NCBI GenBank assembly: GCA_964036295.1 | Contig: OZ038465.1 | Coordinates: 17,506,167 to 17,570,166, forward strand | Direction of reading: 5' to 3' | DNA length: 64,000 nt | Origin: Plumapathes pennacea | Taxonomy: Eukaryota; Cnidaria; Anthozoa; Antipatharia; Myriopathidae | Program-made: the position numbers and the translations under genes | In this document: one piece after another, positions 36,291 to 47,999 of the stretch | Layout: the number at the start of each line of letters is the position of its first letter | How positions within the stretch are numbered: position 1 is the first letter of the stretch | Notes under the pieces: model-generated | Seen by the model: the letters and a program-made list of their open reading frames with translations, nothing else | Database searches by the model: none | What the model was told of the DNA's origin: nothing

Positions 36291-37145
36291 CTGTCGTTTT
36301 ACTTCAAAAAGATCCCCCAGCCTTGACTCCACCCCACCTAGAGAAAACGTACCTTCTCTTAGTTCGAATCCCGTTCCAGCATGTAACTTTTATAGTTCAA
36401 TGAACTTTTGAACTGCTTGATGCGCTGTATACCTGCGAACAGTAGTGGTCACTGTTAATTTTCTCTTTTAATTTTAATTTACCATTTAGGCTCCATGCGT
36501 ACCACTTTAATGCAACTTTTTAAAATTTCATAATTGCGCCAAACAAAATGGGCGGATTTTAAAAAATTGCATTAAAACGTTATACATGCAGAAAAAATGA
36601 TAACAAGGCACAAGTTTCAAAACGTCAAACAACACCTTTTGGGTAGAGCCTCAGCGTATAGGCGATAGTAGGTAGCACATCCTTTGCACTTTGGGCCAAA
36701 ATGTGTTCACAGCAGACAGCAGGAACTTTGGGTTTCTTTCCATTTCTTGCATTCATTAAAAGCGCAGCTTCCTTGTTCTCAAACTCCTCGTAAACTTGTC
36801 GTGTCTACCTGCGAAAATAGTTATCACTATTAGTGCATTCAAAACATCATTTTGCCTGGATGTGTAAGTATTCAATGCAATTTTAAAGAACCGCCGAAGG
36901 CAAAATACTTGTAGTTAATGTATTTTTAATTAGGTCGGTGTAAGTGTGGGATCCGATTTTCGGACTAGCAAACATCATTGTCATTTCGTCTATTGCAATG
37001 CTCAATGTGTCAACTATACCTACATTTTACAGCTCATACACGCATCTCTGTTACATAAGACGAGTATTATTATTTTTAATGAACGTTATGCGGTAAGCTT
37101 GTGCAGTTACGGAAGCAATACACGGACCCTATAATTACGCCAAAT
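36291..37145. repeat. Old diverged monomer(s) of the 670-bp satellite
   Basis: Recognisable landmarks in the same order as the satellite: AGTTCGAATCCCGTTCCAGC, GCTTGATGCGCTGTATACC, AACCGCCGAAGGC, GGATCCGATTTTCGGAC, and ATAATTACGCC at the end. Many substitutions and indels separate it from the arrays, and the inverted arms are degraded. It marks the right edge of the repeat domain. It is either an eroded edge monomer or an older dispersed relative. Confidence 0.85.
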
Positions 37146-37426
37146 TTCTTAAAAATCATCCCAGCATTCCTTGATGTTGACGCACTCAAATTGACAATCG
37201 AAGGCTTGGGAGAAATACATGCATCTTTCATATCACCTGTATAAATAGTTTTTATTTTGCAACGAAATCTTGTAGAAAATTATTAGATGCACCCTTAGAT
37301 TGGAAAATTGAAGGCCGAGTTACAGGGAAGTACACCGAGTAAATAATCACGAGTGTATTATACTTATCCCCGAGCTCTGCGAGGGTAATAATCATGACGC
37401 TAATGCTGTAGTATCGCACTACTTTA

Positions 37427-37827
37427 ATATCAAAAAAATTCCCCGTGGGGGATCCCCTTTTATAGCGCGCCCCCGCGTTTAAGCATGATCTTTTAGGTTT
37501 AGCTCAAAGCGGTTCGCCATCTCGAAACTAATGTTCGTGTGTCAGTCAGTCAGTCAGTCTGGCGTACGACCTCCAGGCGAGGTTGTAGTTCATTAAAATG
37601 AGAAACCATAAAGCACCGATAGAAATGAATTTATACAACAAGATGCTGATACAAGGCCCAGCAATTCGACACACGGCTATAAGCGTCCCGGATAGTTTGC
37701 CATGACTGACACACGAACATTAGATTTCGAGATGGCGAACCGCTTTGAGCTAAACCTAAAAGATCATGCTTAAACGCGGGGGCGCGCTATAAAAGGGGAT
37801 CCCCCACGGGGAATTTTTTTGATATTA
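37427..37827. mobile_element. Palindromic MITE, about 400 bp, with long inverted arms
   Basis: Left arm 37427-37553 (TTTAATATCAAAAAAATTCC, GCGCGCCCCCGCGTTTAAGC, GGTTCGCCATCTCG) is the inverse of right arm about 37700-37827. The arms are nearly perfect. The left arm ends in GTCAGTCAGTCAGTCA. No ORF. TTTAATATC occurs at both outer ends. A fragment (GCGCCCCCGCGTTTAA) recurs at 38641. Confidence 0.88.
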
Positions 37828-39164
37828 AATACAAAATGGCGTAATGCAGAAAGCAAGCAAGAAGCCTCTAGCTTTTCTCGGCACGAACAGAACTGTCCTC
37901 TAAATAAACGGTTTTACGCACCAAAATTTACGTTTACAAGTCGCCGAATGTGCGTTTTCGTGTTATGTTTGTCAGCAGTAGGCAGAGCAACAGATTCAGC
38001 GTGGAGGCCTATATTAAAATCGCGCACCGTTCCATCCAGTCATCTTTGTTTTTGACCGACCGAAGAATACATTTCTTGTTTCTTGTGGCACTGTAATGGC
38101 CTGTAAACAGGGCATTTCTTAGTATACTATTTTTGAGGGCAGCAATTTAGTGTTTGAGTAATTCCAAACAAAATAAATTGCATATACAAAATGTAAATCT
38201 TTTCACGGTTCGGTCAGTCCAATATTTAGTGACTCAATTCGGACTCAAATGAGGTTAGACCTTCGATAGTAGCCTCAAATTAAAAGTTCGGGGTTTGTAA
38301 TAACAATAAACAGCAGTTTGGAAGACTGGCTAAATCATACTCACTCGGATGCGAGTCATGGTAATGGAGAAACTCCAGAATATTGACAAGGAGAACGTGA
38401 AGATGAACCCGAATGATGGATAATATATATAAGCGCTTTCGCAGCGCGCGCGCACACAATTTTATTTTGATACAGTATTAATAGCCAGTAATATCCTACA
38501 TTGCATGACGTTATTTATTCTGACCAATAAAGTAGCATGTTCTATTTAGTTGCTCTCATTTGCTATCAAGAAGGAGCCATCATCTTGCCGGTCAATTAAT
38601 ATATTCATTTAAATCTTTCTAAGGAAGAGCCTTCTATAGTGCGCCCCCGCGTTTAAAGTTAATAGGAAACACTTCTTTACACTTGATTTGGTCACAAAGA
38701 ATAAGATTTTTATTTAAGAAATTGATGCCTCAAATTGATATAATGTGTATCTGTAATCTATAAGGGGTCGGGAAACCTGCGAACACCATACACAGCAGAA
38801 AAAAGAACACAGGTACAAAGTCTGCAATTTCAAGATTTTATTGTTCATTATCATGTTAATTTTGACGTAACGAGTACAAGCCAATATCAAGACACCTTCA
38901 GAAAGACTACGTAATTGCTCTATAATAACCCCTCCCCCACTTAATCTTTATTTAAGACGCAGTACAAAGCGACCCTATTCCTCTAATAAGTCCACTCTAT
39001 AATAACCCCTGTCCCCCCACTTGGCAGCTGTTGGCACTCTCTACGGTCTTGCACCATTGGCCAACAAAAGAAGAGGGACAGTGGAAGCAATCATCGCCCC
39101 ATATAAGGCTTATATAGGGGCACACTGTGGTTGATGCGAGAACTGGACATCTCAATTGACCCTT
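37828..39164. other. Non-coding, no gene recognised
   Basis: AT-rich with scattered short ORFs lacking features. Contains a GCGCGCGCGCACAC run near 38445 and a fragment of the 37.4-kb MITE at about 38636-38656. Nothing else is supported. Confidence 0.5.
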
Positions 39165-39445
39165 AACGCAAGTCTCATTTAGGGAAATATCCAAGTCGGC
39201 TATTCTTGTAAAACACATAAGGGCGTCTCACTGCACCTATCATGTACGCCTCATGCAGAGGAACCCCTTGTACCCTTCATGTATAGTAAAATGACTATAT
39301 AGGGGACCGGGACCCCTTCACATAAGTCTCATATAGGGCAATATTCCAGCCGTCCGTTCTTGTAAGACTCATATACGGACGCCTCAATGCACCCATCATG
39401 TATGTCTCACACAGAGGTCGGAACCCCTTGCACCCTTCAAGTAAA
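39165..39445. repeat. Two diverged direct repeats, period about 156 bp
   Basis: 39169-39283 and 39325-39442 share AAGTCTCAT-T/A-TAGGG, TTCTTGTAA, ATCATGTA and ACCCCTTG-C/T-ACCCTTCA in the same order. Non-coding. Confidence 0.65.
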
Positions 39446-40067
39446 ACAAAACTCTTTCGGACACTTTATGAAAGACTCGACATGAGGTAAGCTTCATCGG
39501 GATTCATTACGGGGAGTTTTGATCTTTCTGTTTGTGGAAATGAAGACAACGCGCGCTTTTCTTTTATTACGCCATCCGGCAGCTCCACTCGCGCGCGCAC
39601 CAACACACTTTATTTTTACCTTCTCTGCAGTCAAACTTTAAATAAAACTAACAACTAAAAAATTAATCCATCTAAATAGAACCTTGCCCTGGCAAAATAT
39701 TAAACTTAAAACATCAACCCACATGTCTTACTGCACATAACGAATACATAGCAACCATTACACAATGTACTTTTTACGGATACAAATATTTTGTATCAAA
39801 AATAGCGCAACCTCATTTCATGTCAAATTTTTCGCTATAAACAGCGCATGAAGTAACTGACTATAGAAACTATAAATGACTCTTCATTTCTTTAATGGTT
39901 TGTTTGATTTATCTGTCTCTTGCTGTTCGAACTTTGACCTAAAAATGACTAAAATTGAGAACCTAGCTCCTGAATTCTATAACAAACGCATGTCATGAAG
40001 ACTGATTCACCTAAAACTGATTTTAAAGTAGAACGAAACATCTTCAGTACACGTGGAAACTACAGTA
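39446..40067. other. Non-coding, no gene recognised
   Basis: AT-rich sequence with a GCGCGCGC stretch near 39590. No motif or ORF worth naming. It lies 3' of the candidate exon at 40068-40361 and could be its 3' UTR. Confidence 0.4.
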
Positions 40068-40361
40068 TTACCGTTCATGGCACGTTTTAATGCTAGGTTT
40101 CGTGGCCTTTCCATTCCTGCCGCTTGAGTACTTTTGCTGCCTCATGTCATGAAGAAGTGTCAAGAAATCAGATGTCACAGTGTACCTACCAGATTCAATC
40201 CTCTTCATGTCAAAATTTAAAAAAATCCAAAGTGCCTGACGAAACATCCATTTGGTTGTGAGAATGAAAGTTGAATTGTTATAAAAGTGCACACCATCAA
40301 GAAGTTTTCTGAAGTAGAAAATAATATTAAATGCCGCTATGTCGACCGAAGTGTACCACAC
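40068..40361 (-). CDS. Candidate terminal exon of an unidentified minus-strand gene
   Basis: A 97-codon open frame on the minus strand with protein-like composition, alternating hydrophobic/aromatic stretches (FNIIFYF, FRQALWIFLNF) and a basic C-terminus ending HER-stop. An acceptor-like TTCTACTTCAG lies about 60 bp inside its 5' end on the minus strand, and TTTTGATAG lies just before it. I do not recognise the family. It may belong with candidate exons at 41075, 46743 and 47896, but phase and donor sites do not tie them together firmly. Confidence 0.28.
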   Translation of the reverse strand: MWYTSVDIAAFNIIFYFRKLLDGVHFYNNSTFILTTKWMFRQALWIFLNFDMKRIESGRYTVTSDFLTLLHDMRQQKYSSGRNGKATKPSIKTCHER

Positions 40362-41074
40362 ACTATCAAAAGATGTTTAAATAAAAAATATATGCATGTA
40401 GATACATAAAAAATTAGATATTATTTGATATTATTACCTACACCTGCCAAAATGATGCCGAAAAAAAAAAATATATATATACATATTGGTATTATTATTA
40501 TTCTGCTATTTCAGACATGAAAGGTGTGCACATTATTGGTCATGAGCAGACAATGCCCTTAAGAGACTATGAGGATTGATTCAGCTCTACAAAAACAAAA
40601 TGAAAGGTAACAAAGAACAAAGAAACCATCGAAAGACACCATGCAGAAGAATCATCGGATGATCTAAAACTGGTGATAACATCTATTACTTGATGTCTTG
40701 TAAAAATGATCCCAAAGGCTGAAAGGAAACACCATTTGCAATGTGATACAGATCATATCAAGGTGTCACAAACCAATCTGATGAAAATGTTGTTGTTAAC
40801 CGATTTGGGAAATGCCTCAAAGGGTAACTAGACAACCATCTGAGACTAATAGCCTGGTCAGTCTGACTCAGCTGCTTTGTGCGAGCTGATCTGAATGGAA
40901 CACAAGACAATCAATAGTTTAGTAATATTGATTACTTGTCAAAATGTATATAGTGGGTCATTACCTGGCTGCAGCCCCTAACATCCTGCCAGCAAGTACT
41001 AACCAATCTCTGATACAACAAAAATTTCAAGCTCCCTGAACACATCAAATGATATTCATACAGTAACATTAACC
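40362..41074. other. Non-coding, no gene recognised
   Basis: AT-rich, with an A run and TATATATA near 40460-40485. It would be an intron if the flanking candidate exons are real. Confidence 0.4.
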
Positions 41075-41232
41075 TCATCTCCAGAGATTTGCCAAGGTGA
41101 AGTAGTGGCCAGCAAAGCCAAGAACAACACTGCAAATACCAAGTCTGACCACAGGCAGAATATCCTTTGAAGCAGAATCAGTGACAGCAATAATTAAGAA
41201 GCCAGGAATCTGGTGATGAAGTGGTGATGGTC
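41075..41232 (-). CDS. Candidate exon with membrane-like segment
   Basis: After an acceptor-like ATATGTTACAG, a minus-strand frame reads into hydrophobic residues (PGFLIIAVTD, VRLGICSVVLGFAG) and closes with TGA at 41075. The composition fits a multi-pass membrane protein, but the frame is short and no clear donor precedes the stop. Family unknown. Confidence 0.25.
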
Positions 41233-43571
41233 CTGTAACATATCTCATTATAAAAATACCACTCAATTATTGACAACACTTCTTCAACAGAGAGGCTTCC
41301 ACGAGGCTTCATAATGGTAGAGCATGGCATATCGACTGTTCACAAGTTTGAATCAAGCCCTTTTTTTACACGTAAATCAGTTTCATATTTTTTATTTAAT
41401 ATTCTTTTGAAAGCAGTTTGCAGTTTGAGCAGCATAAGTTTTTGTATGTAGTACTCAGCCAAAACATTTTCAAGAAAATACTGGCAGAAATGTTTCACAG
41501 GGAAATCATGGCAAAAAATCCCAAGGTTACACTTTACACAACAGACATATAGACAGACAGACACATGCCTTCCTGGTATTCAGTTCCTCTTATAAACATG
41601 CATTTCTTGCCTGGGTCCCTAAATCCACCGCGCGCGTGCTGAAAATTGAATGAAAAAAACCTACAAGGGAGGTCCCACACCGTACTGCAGAAAGGGTGGA
41701 CCCAGTAGGTTAATCCACCCAGATCTGATGCCCGGGTCTGTGAGAGCTGAGAATTCAGGGCAGACTGTTAGATTAAAAATTGCCCAAGGCATCAGAAGCT
41801 GGGACAAGAAATGCAGGAACCTCTGTACCAGGCCTGGCAGACAAAAGTCACATTACGAAGAATTTCATGTTCTATGTTAATGTCCAAACAAAATGCATGC
41901 AGTTTGCACACCATGTTTCCAGATTGGAAATATAGGAATGCATTCCACATTACTGCATTGTGATTTCATGCTTGCAAAGCTGCAATCACTTTACAGTATG
42001 TCGATCATGATTTCCCTGTATTTTACCCACTGTCTTCCTTCTAGCCTCTCTATTCTTGGATGTAGGGTGGCAGGTTACTTACATTTAAGACGAATTGCCC
42101 TTGTAACCGTGGTCTCCTTCTTGCCTTCCACAGTGGCTCGGTGAGCTCAGAGTAGAAGAACAAGTTGGAGGGAGTGACAGAAAGAGTGAAAGAGTAAACC
42201 AGCACATGCAGCCAAGAATAGAGTCTACTCTGCCTGTAGCTGCCTCTCTACTTAGGGGGAGGGTTCTATCAGGCCTTTGAAACAGGAATCCCATAACTTT
42301 AAATCATTAGTAGGTCTTATGTAGCCAAGGCCTCCAATTTAGCCAACTAACAAGACATCTATTTTTGGTAATTTCCTGTGCAGCCTTGATTTCCACAGAG
42401 CACTGATATTCCTGTATTTATTTGACTGATCTGTCAAAACAAATGCAGGACCTTTTCTCTGCAGATTGCAACATTTCCAATTAAATTTGTGGCTTAATTG
42501 TGTCACATTAATTGGGGTAGAACCCTAACTATCGTACTCAACAAGGCATCGGCTTGACTTGACTTGGCTAATTGGCTTGTACTGTATGAATCCCTTTCTT
42601 CTTGTCCAGAAAGTGTACAATCAAACAGGGTGGAACTGAAATCTGTCTTGAAACAGATGAGTATTAAATATTATAAATTACAAGAATATTGTAATTGACT
42701 GAAAAGGGTGGGGGGTGGGGGTGGAGAGTGGGGGTGGGGAGGGGAAGCTAATATAAGCATGTATTTGGTTTGAAGTGATTGTGTTGAGGTTTTTTTTTTT
42801 TTCCACTCGTTTTCTTTTTCGTTCGCTCGCTTCGCCACTCAAAAGAAAAAAAAAAAAAACGGCTCTGGAACCCAGGGTACTGCCAAGCTAGAGTAGAACT
42901 TTGTGAATGAAATAAGCGCGAGTTTTGAATTCGTGTCGAACACGTGTTGTTCAGTATAAAATTATCCATGTTTTATGAGGCCGGTATTTCCTTTTGTAGC
43001 GCAAAATCTCGACAAAAAGAATGCGAAGGAAAAACTTCATGCGGTGATACGACCTGGCTATATAGATATGACAACTTCGTCGGCCTAGTTTCTTTTGAAT
43101 TGGAATGGCGCGAAGGGCGCATGTTTTCAGCACTCAAACAAAAGCCAAAATACCTTCTTCATAGTAGACAATACGTCTTTGGCTCCGCCTTCCACAGTTT
43201 TTCACTGTATCTTTAAGGCTCTGTAAAATCAAACAAACAAGAACAAAGTGCTATAAACCAATGCATATCCTCATACAGTTCAAAGCCTCGCTGCACTTCG
43301 GTCGGCGCTGCATGAGTTATACATGATTTCAAGCGTTCGCCCTCTTCGCGAACAGCAAGGTTCGAACAGTTAAAACTGTACGCTTTTACTATATCGCCGA
43401 GAGTTACCTCTTTGTAACATCTTGAGAAGTGTTTCGTCTCAGCTCGGAAGACGCAAAGATGTTAAACCGAGAGCCGTTGTGCGCGCAACTGAGGGCCGGC
43501 GCGAACTCCGCGCCATTGTTTTTATGGATACAGGACGCGAGGGGAGAGGACGTCGGCAACCCGGGAGGGGA

Positions 43572-43573
<2 letters not shown>
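41233..43573. other. Non-coding; G-rich stretch and CpG-rich segment
   Basis: No supported gene. 42708-42746 is G-rich (GGGTGGGGGGTGGGGGTGG type) and could form a G-quadruplex. 43430-43570 is richer in CpG (GCGCGCAACTGAGGGCCGG), resembling a promoter or first-exon region, but no start exon can be defended. Confidence 0.45.
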
Positions 43574-43606
<33 letters not shown>

Positions 43607-43612
43607 CGGGGG
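43574..43612 (+). repeat. Poly-G tract
   Basis: About 30 consecutive G followed by CGGGGGGGAGGG. It abuts the first unit of the 170-bp tandem repeat. Length is likely unstable and the assembly unreliable here. Confidence 0.9.
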
Positions 43613-43616
43613 GGAG

Positions 43617-44805
43617 GGTTAGTCCCAGGCTCCTAGGGTTTTAAACCAAAATTGTTTTGATCTGTGAATCCAACTTAAATGCAGAAAGTAGGATCTTGAG
43701 GTAGTAACTGATAGTAATCTGCCCTTTGAATTTGAAAATAAGTTTTAATCTTGGAAAAATAATTTGTCAAAGTTGGAGTTTGTTAAGGTTAGTCCCAGGC
43801 TCCTAGAGTTTTAAACCAAAAACTTTTTGGTCTGTGAATCCAATTTAAATGCAGAAAGTAGAATCTTAAGATAGTAACTGAAAGTAATCTGCCCTTTGAA
43901 TTTGAAAATAAGTTTTAATCTTGGAGAAATTAACGGTCAAAGTTGGAGTTAGTTAAGGTTAGTCCCAGGCTCCAAGGGATTTGAACCAAAAATCTTTTGG
44001 TCTCTGAATCCAACTTAAATGCAGAAAGTAGGATATTTAGGTAGTAACTGATAGTAATCTGTCCTTTGAATTTGAAAATAAGTTTTAATCTTGGAGAAAT
44101 TCTTCTTCAAAGTTGGAGTTAGTTAAGGTTAGTCCCAGTCTCCTAGGGTTTCAAACCAAAAATTTTTTGGTCTGTGAATCCAACTTAAATGCAGAAAGTA
44201 GGATATCTAGGTAGTAACTGATAGTATTTTGCCCTTTGAATTTGAAAATAACTTTTAATCTTGGAGAAATTAACGGTCAAAGTTGGAGTTAGTTAAGGTT
44301 AGTCCCAGGCTCCTAGGGTTTCAAACCAAAAATTTTTTGGTCTGTGAATCCAACTTAAATGCAGAAAGTAGGATCTTGAGGTAGTGATAGTATTCTGCCC
44401 TTTGAATTTGAAAATAAGTTTTAATCTTGGAGAAATTATTCATCAAAGTTGGAGTTAGTTAAGGTTAGTCCCAGTCTCCTAGGGATTTGAACCAAAAATC
44501 TTCTGGTCTCTGAATCCAACCTAAATGCAGAAAGTAGGATCTTGAGGTAGTAACTGATAGTAATCTGCCCTTTGAATTTGAAAATAAGTTTTAATCTTGG
44601 AGAAATTATTTGTCAAAGTCGGAGTTAGTTAAGGTTAGTCCCAGGCTTCCAGGGTTTTAAACCAAAATTTTTTTGGCCTGTGAATCCAACTTAAATGCAG
44701 AAAGTAGGATCTTGAGGTAGTAACTGATAATAATCTGCCCTTTGAATTTGAAAATGAGTTTCAATCTTGGAAAAATTAACGGTCAAAGTTGGAGTTAGTT
44801 AAGGT
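43617..44805. repeat. 170-bp tandem repeat, 7 units
   Basis: GGTTAGTCCCAGGCTCC starts units near 43617, 43787, 43957, 44127, 44297, 44463 and 44633; the spacing is 170 bp, once 166. Other landmarks are TGAATCCAACTTAAATGC and TTTGAATTTGAAAATAAG. Units differ by a few substitutions. Non-coding: stops are found in all frames. Confidence 0.95.
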
Positions 44806-45244
44806 GAGTCTCGATTGCCAGACTCGTCTTTCGGGCATGCGCATAAGACATCGGGGAGGGTCTGGGTGCAAGATTGGCAACAACACCCCGGCAAAACGTC
44901 TGCACATGCATTGGTGTTTTTAGCTGGTGGGAGGGGAAAATTCCGCAACATTCAAATGCATTTTGCAGCCACAAACAATCAGCGGTAAAAAACACAGGCA
45001 TGAATTTGCAGGATTAGTAAAATGGTGTCAGCAATTTTAAAATACTGTAGGTTGGGGGGGGGGGGGGGGGGGGGAAGTCAAGCCTATAATTATCTGCCCC
45101 AACCCCTGCAAACAGAAAGGGGATGTCACTCGATATTCTCAGAGTACGAGTGTTTTCAAATGTTAAACAGAAACTAGTATCACAAGGCATCATTCACCAT
45201 AACCAGCCACATGCATTCACTGCTTTATTATTCACCATCATTGG

Positions 45245-45308
<64 letters not shown>

Positions 45309-45778
45309 GTTAATTTTTGTATATTTTATAACCTGGAACAAGACTTCTTATATACATGTAAATTGCCAACATTTGCAAGAATTTAGATACCATACAGCAA
45401 TATTGCTGTCAATTTCACAAAATCTAGGTCGATAATTGAATTATATCTCAAAAATCTCTAAATGTAAAATTATCTAAAAACGTAAAACTAGGAACAAGAA
45501 TTATTCATCTTAAATGATCATCAGCATAGAGCTGTTTTCGGATGACAGTACAAATAACCAAGTGATTGCTTACATTGGCTTTGCATTTGCTATGCTTTCC
45601 AAAAAAATGGTCAAAAACAAGTTCACTAAACAGCAACATTCTTGGTCAATCAAGAGCAAAAACATTGATTGCATTATTCTCCACACAAGAAAGCAATATT
45701 GTTTTCAGTCTTTTCACATTGCTGATTGGTTTCTTCTTCATCATAAGATAAGTAACAATATTATTCGCCAAAGTGGAG
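44806..45778. other. Non-coding with G run and AAT microsatellite
   Basis: 44810-44960 resembles 51640-51680 (CGGCAAAACGTCTGC-A/G-CATGC), so it is a dispersed repeat. A poly-G run lies at about 45054-45074. An (AAT)n run lies at about 45249-45308. The rest is AT-rich without a gene. Confidence 0.6.
45249..45308 (+). repeat. (AAT)n microsatellite
   Basis: About 19 uninterrupted AAT/ATA triplets. Confidence 0.97.
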
Positions 45779-45839
45779 GTGAATAGTGGTGGATATTTAC
45801 CGAGCCGTTTCGGCGAGGTAAACATCCACCGCTATTCAC
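45779..45839. repeat. GTGAATAG hairpin
   Basis: GTGAATAGTGGTGGAT-A-TTTACC pairs with GGTAAACATCCACCGCTATTCAC around a GAGCCGTTTCGGCGAG loop. GTGAATAG recurs at 45981 and inverted at 46038, linking it to the adjacent MITE. Confidence 0.8.
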
Positions 45840-45863
45840 AGACACTGAGGAGAATAATTGTTT

Positions 45864-46061
45864 TAGTATATACCACACAAGTTTAATAGCAAACTCCCAA
45901 ATAGCTTTTTTTGTTTTCCAACAAAAGTGGACAAAAATTGGGTTCGCGCGCCATTTTGTTTTACCGGAAGCCGCCGGGAGGTGAATAGTACTTGATATTC
46001 CAAGATTGTGGAGCCAATCAGAGCGTGCGAAAAGCACTATTCACTTGTGTGGTATATACTA
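45864..46061. mobile_element. MITE with TAGTATATACCACACAAG ends
   Basis: The 18-bp end TAGTATATACCACACAAG at 45864 is matched inverted at 46044-46061. The length is 198 bp and there is no ORF. No clear target duplication. Confidence 0.78.
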
Positions 46062-46742
46062 ATTCTGATTAGTTGAAAAACATGGTTAAGCCTCTGTAAT
46101 CGGTTGGGTACTTGCTTTGGTTTTGGTTTTTTGACAGTCATCAAAAAATTATTAAACTGCTCCATAACAATTTGCAATAAATAAATAAACCTGCATTTGC
46201 TGATACTGTATGACATCCATGAATATATATTGATTGACTTGACTTTATAACTTGAGTTTGTAATCAGAAGTAGTTCTTATCTTCTGGTAATCTTCAGTGT
46301 AAATGCATTGTCTTTCCATTCTTGTACAAAGCTCCCTAAAAGGGAATGACAGACATTGCATTAGAGCACAAACATCAAATGTAAAAAAAAATGCATTTTT
46401 GGCAAATGAAACTGAAACTAAACTTTCTCATGCTAACAGTTAACTTCTAAAGTTTTCCTTATCATGTTACTGTGCGTCAAACAACTCTTTGTACCTAACA
46501 TTATTACTCACATTAGCTATGTTGTTTATGCAGAAATAGTATACATTGCAACCAAATATCACAATCTATGGCTATGATTTGCAAATATCAAAGAATTGCC
46601 TCCCTCTTGGTTTTTGAATTATTTTTACAATATTTATAACTTTTTTTATCTGTCTGTTTATTGCTTCTCTATTATATATAACTAACTGAACTGTACAGTT
46701 TATGCAAAAGTGAATATTACAAACTAACAAAGTCTAATTTAC
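46062..46742. other. Non-coding, no gene recognised
   Basis: AT-rich; short direct words only. Confidence 0.45.
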
Positions 46743-46952
46743 CTGGAAACATGATCACAGTGCACAGTATGACAATCCCAGCTAGTAGAATGCAGAGGGG
46801 TAAATATGCACTTGTCCACACACTTCCAAGCTTGGCCCTATAATGTCCGACTTAAAATAGATGCCTTTTGTACTTGCTCTTCGCCAAGAAGTACTGGAAG
46901 GTGAGCCAGCCTTGTTCCACCTCAAAAGCCCAGTGCAAATCTTGGGATCTGC
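46743..46952 (-). pseudogene. Candidate exon with transmembrane segment and one in-frame stop
   Basis: On the minus strand a pyrimidine-rich tract ending GTTGAAAG is followed by a frame reading DLHWAFEVEQGW, then FLAKSKYKRH, one TAA, then AKLGSVWTSAYL and a strongly hydrophobic stretch (about 17 residues, LCILLAGIVILC-type), ending at a donor-like CCAG/GTAAAT. Apart from the TAA, the 70 codons are open and look like real protein. Either a dead exon or a wrong base. Family unknown. Confidence 0.3.
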
Positions 46953-47499
46953 CTTTCAACAACAACAACAAAGAAAAAAAACAAACAAACAAAACAAAAC
47001 AAAACAAAAACAAAATACATTAACAGTAATAAAAACCTGAAGAACTCACTTAAACTTTCAAAAATGAGATTTGGGACATATGGACTGATCACTGAATATT
47101 AGCAATTTAATTTTTTTTTCTACCAGATGTGATCTTGTAGTTATCACCCACCTGATACAAAACTCCAGGAAAGTAGGAAGTCACTGCAGCCTTGTGCTCA
47201 GGAAATTACTGCTTGAAAAACTCTGAAGGCTGTGGAATAAAATAATGGACTAGTCAAATGGATTTTATGGGTACACTGGTATTCAAACTATGTGGGGTAC
47301 GTGCAAAGACCTCAACAGAAATTTAACAGCCCCATGGGTACCACCCTTCTCGGCATGCATTAACAATCTATCAAATCTATCAGAGATCCATTACAGTCCT
47401 CAGCAAACAGGCCTACCAACTCTGAAAGTGACTTAGTTCACAACTCAACCCCCCCCCTGATTTTTTCTTTTTTATTCACTGGAGGGGAGGGGGTACTCC

Positions 47500-47750
47500 T
47501 CAAAATTTTGGGTGGGGGTGTGCCGCCTGGGACTGAAAACCCTTACCCTATTTCAGATCATAATTTGTAATTTTTGACCATATTTCAGACCAAAAAATGT
47601 GATTTTCAACCCTATTTCAGACCTAAATTTGCAATTTTCATCCCTATTTCAGACCAAATAACAAGTCTCCAACCTATTCCAGACTAAAGGTTAAAATTGA
47701 TACCCTATTTCAGACTAAAATGCTGAAAATGATACCCTTTGGGGTGGCAC
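47500..47750. repeat. CCCTATTTCAGAC minisatellite
   Basis: About six imperfect units of roughly 36-46 bp carrying CCCTATTTCAGACC or a close variant, followed by AAA and a variable GATTTT-like spacer. Adjacent to the poly-C run. Confidence 0.85.
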
Positions 47751-47767
47751 ATACCTATATGGGAGTA

Positions 47768-47768
<1 letters not shown>

Positions 47769-47803
<35 letters not shown>
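47769..47803 (+). repeat. Poly-C tract
   Basis: About 35 consecutive C. Length uncertain for any sequencing method. Confidence 0.95.
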
Positions 47804-47805
<2 letters not shown>

Positions 47806-47895
47806 ACCCTTGGGCCATGCCCAATATTCTGCCTGGCCCCGAAGCATGCTAAAGATGCAAATTTTGGGTGATGGTAGTTTGAAATTTAGACTTAC

Positions 47896-47934
47896 CTTCC
47901 TTCCACAAGTTCCTTTCTTTACTTCAACCATCAT
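47896..47934 (-). CDS. Candidate 39-bp micro-exon
   Basis: On the minus strand, acceptor TTGCCCTTCAG and donor GGAAG/GTAAGT bound 39 bp that read MMVEVKKGTCGRK in one open frame. The splice sites are good, but the exon is too short to identify. It lies upstream, in minus-strand terms, of the candidate exon at 46743. Confidence 0.25.
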
Positions 47935-47999
47935 CTGAAGGGCAAGGCCAACACAGCTTTCAACAACGTCTCTGTTAAATAGAAATTCTCTCTTTTGGG

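Noticed and set aside
36361-36380. tRNA gene in the satellite (T-loop-like TTCGAAT)
   Set aside because: The bases around the loop do not pair as a T stem and no acceptor or anticodon arm is present; only a B-box resemblance remains.
43422-43644. Glycine-rich ORF
   Set aside because: It is translation of the poly-G run and ends in the 170-bp repeat.
45211-45435. ORF with a poly-Asn tract
   Set aside because: The tract is translation of the (AAT)n microsatellite; no domain on either side.
47720-47938. Proline-rich ORF
   Set aside because: It is translation of the poly-C run and overlaps the CCCTATTTCAGAC minisatellite.
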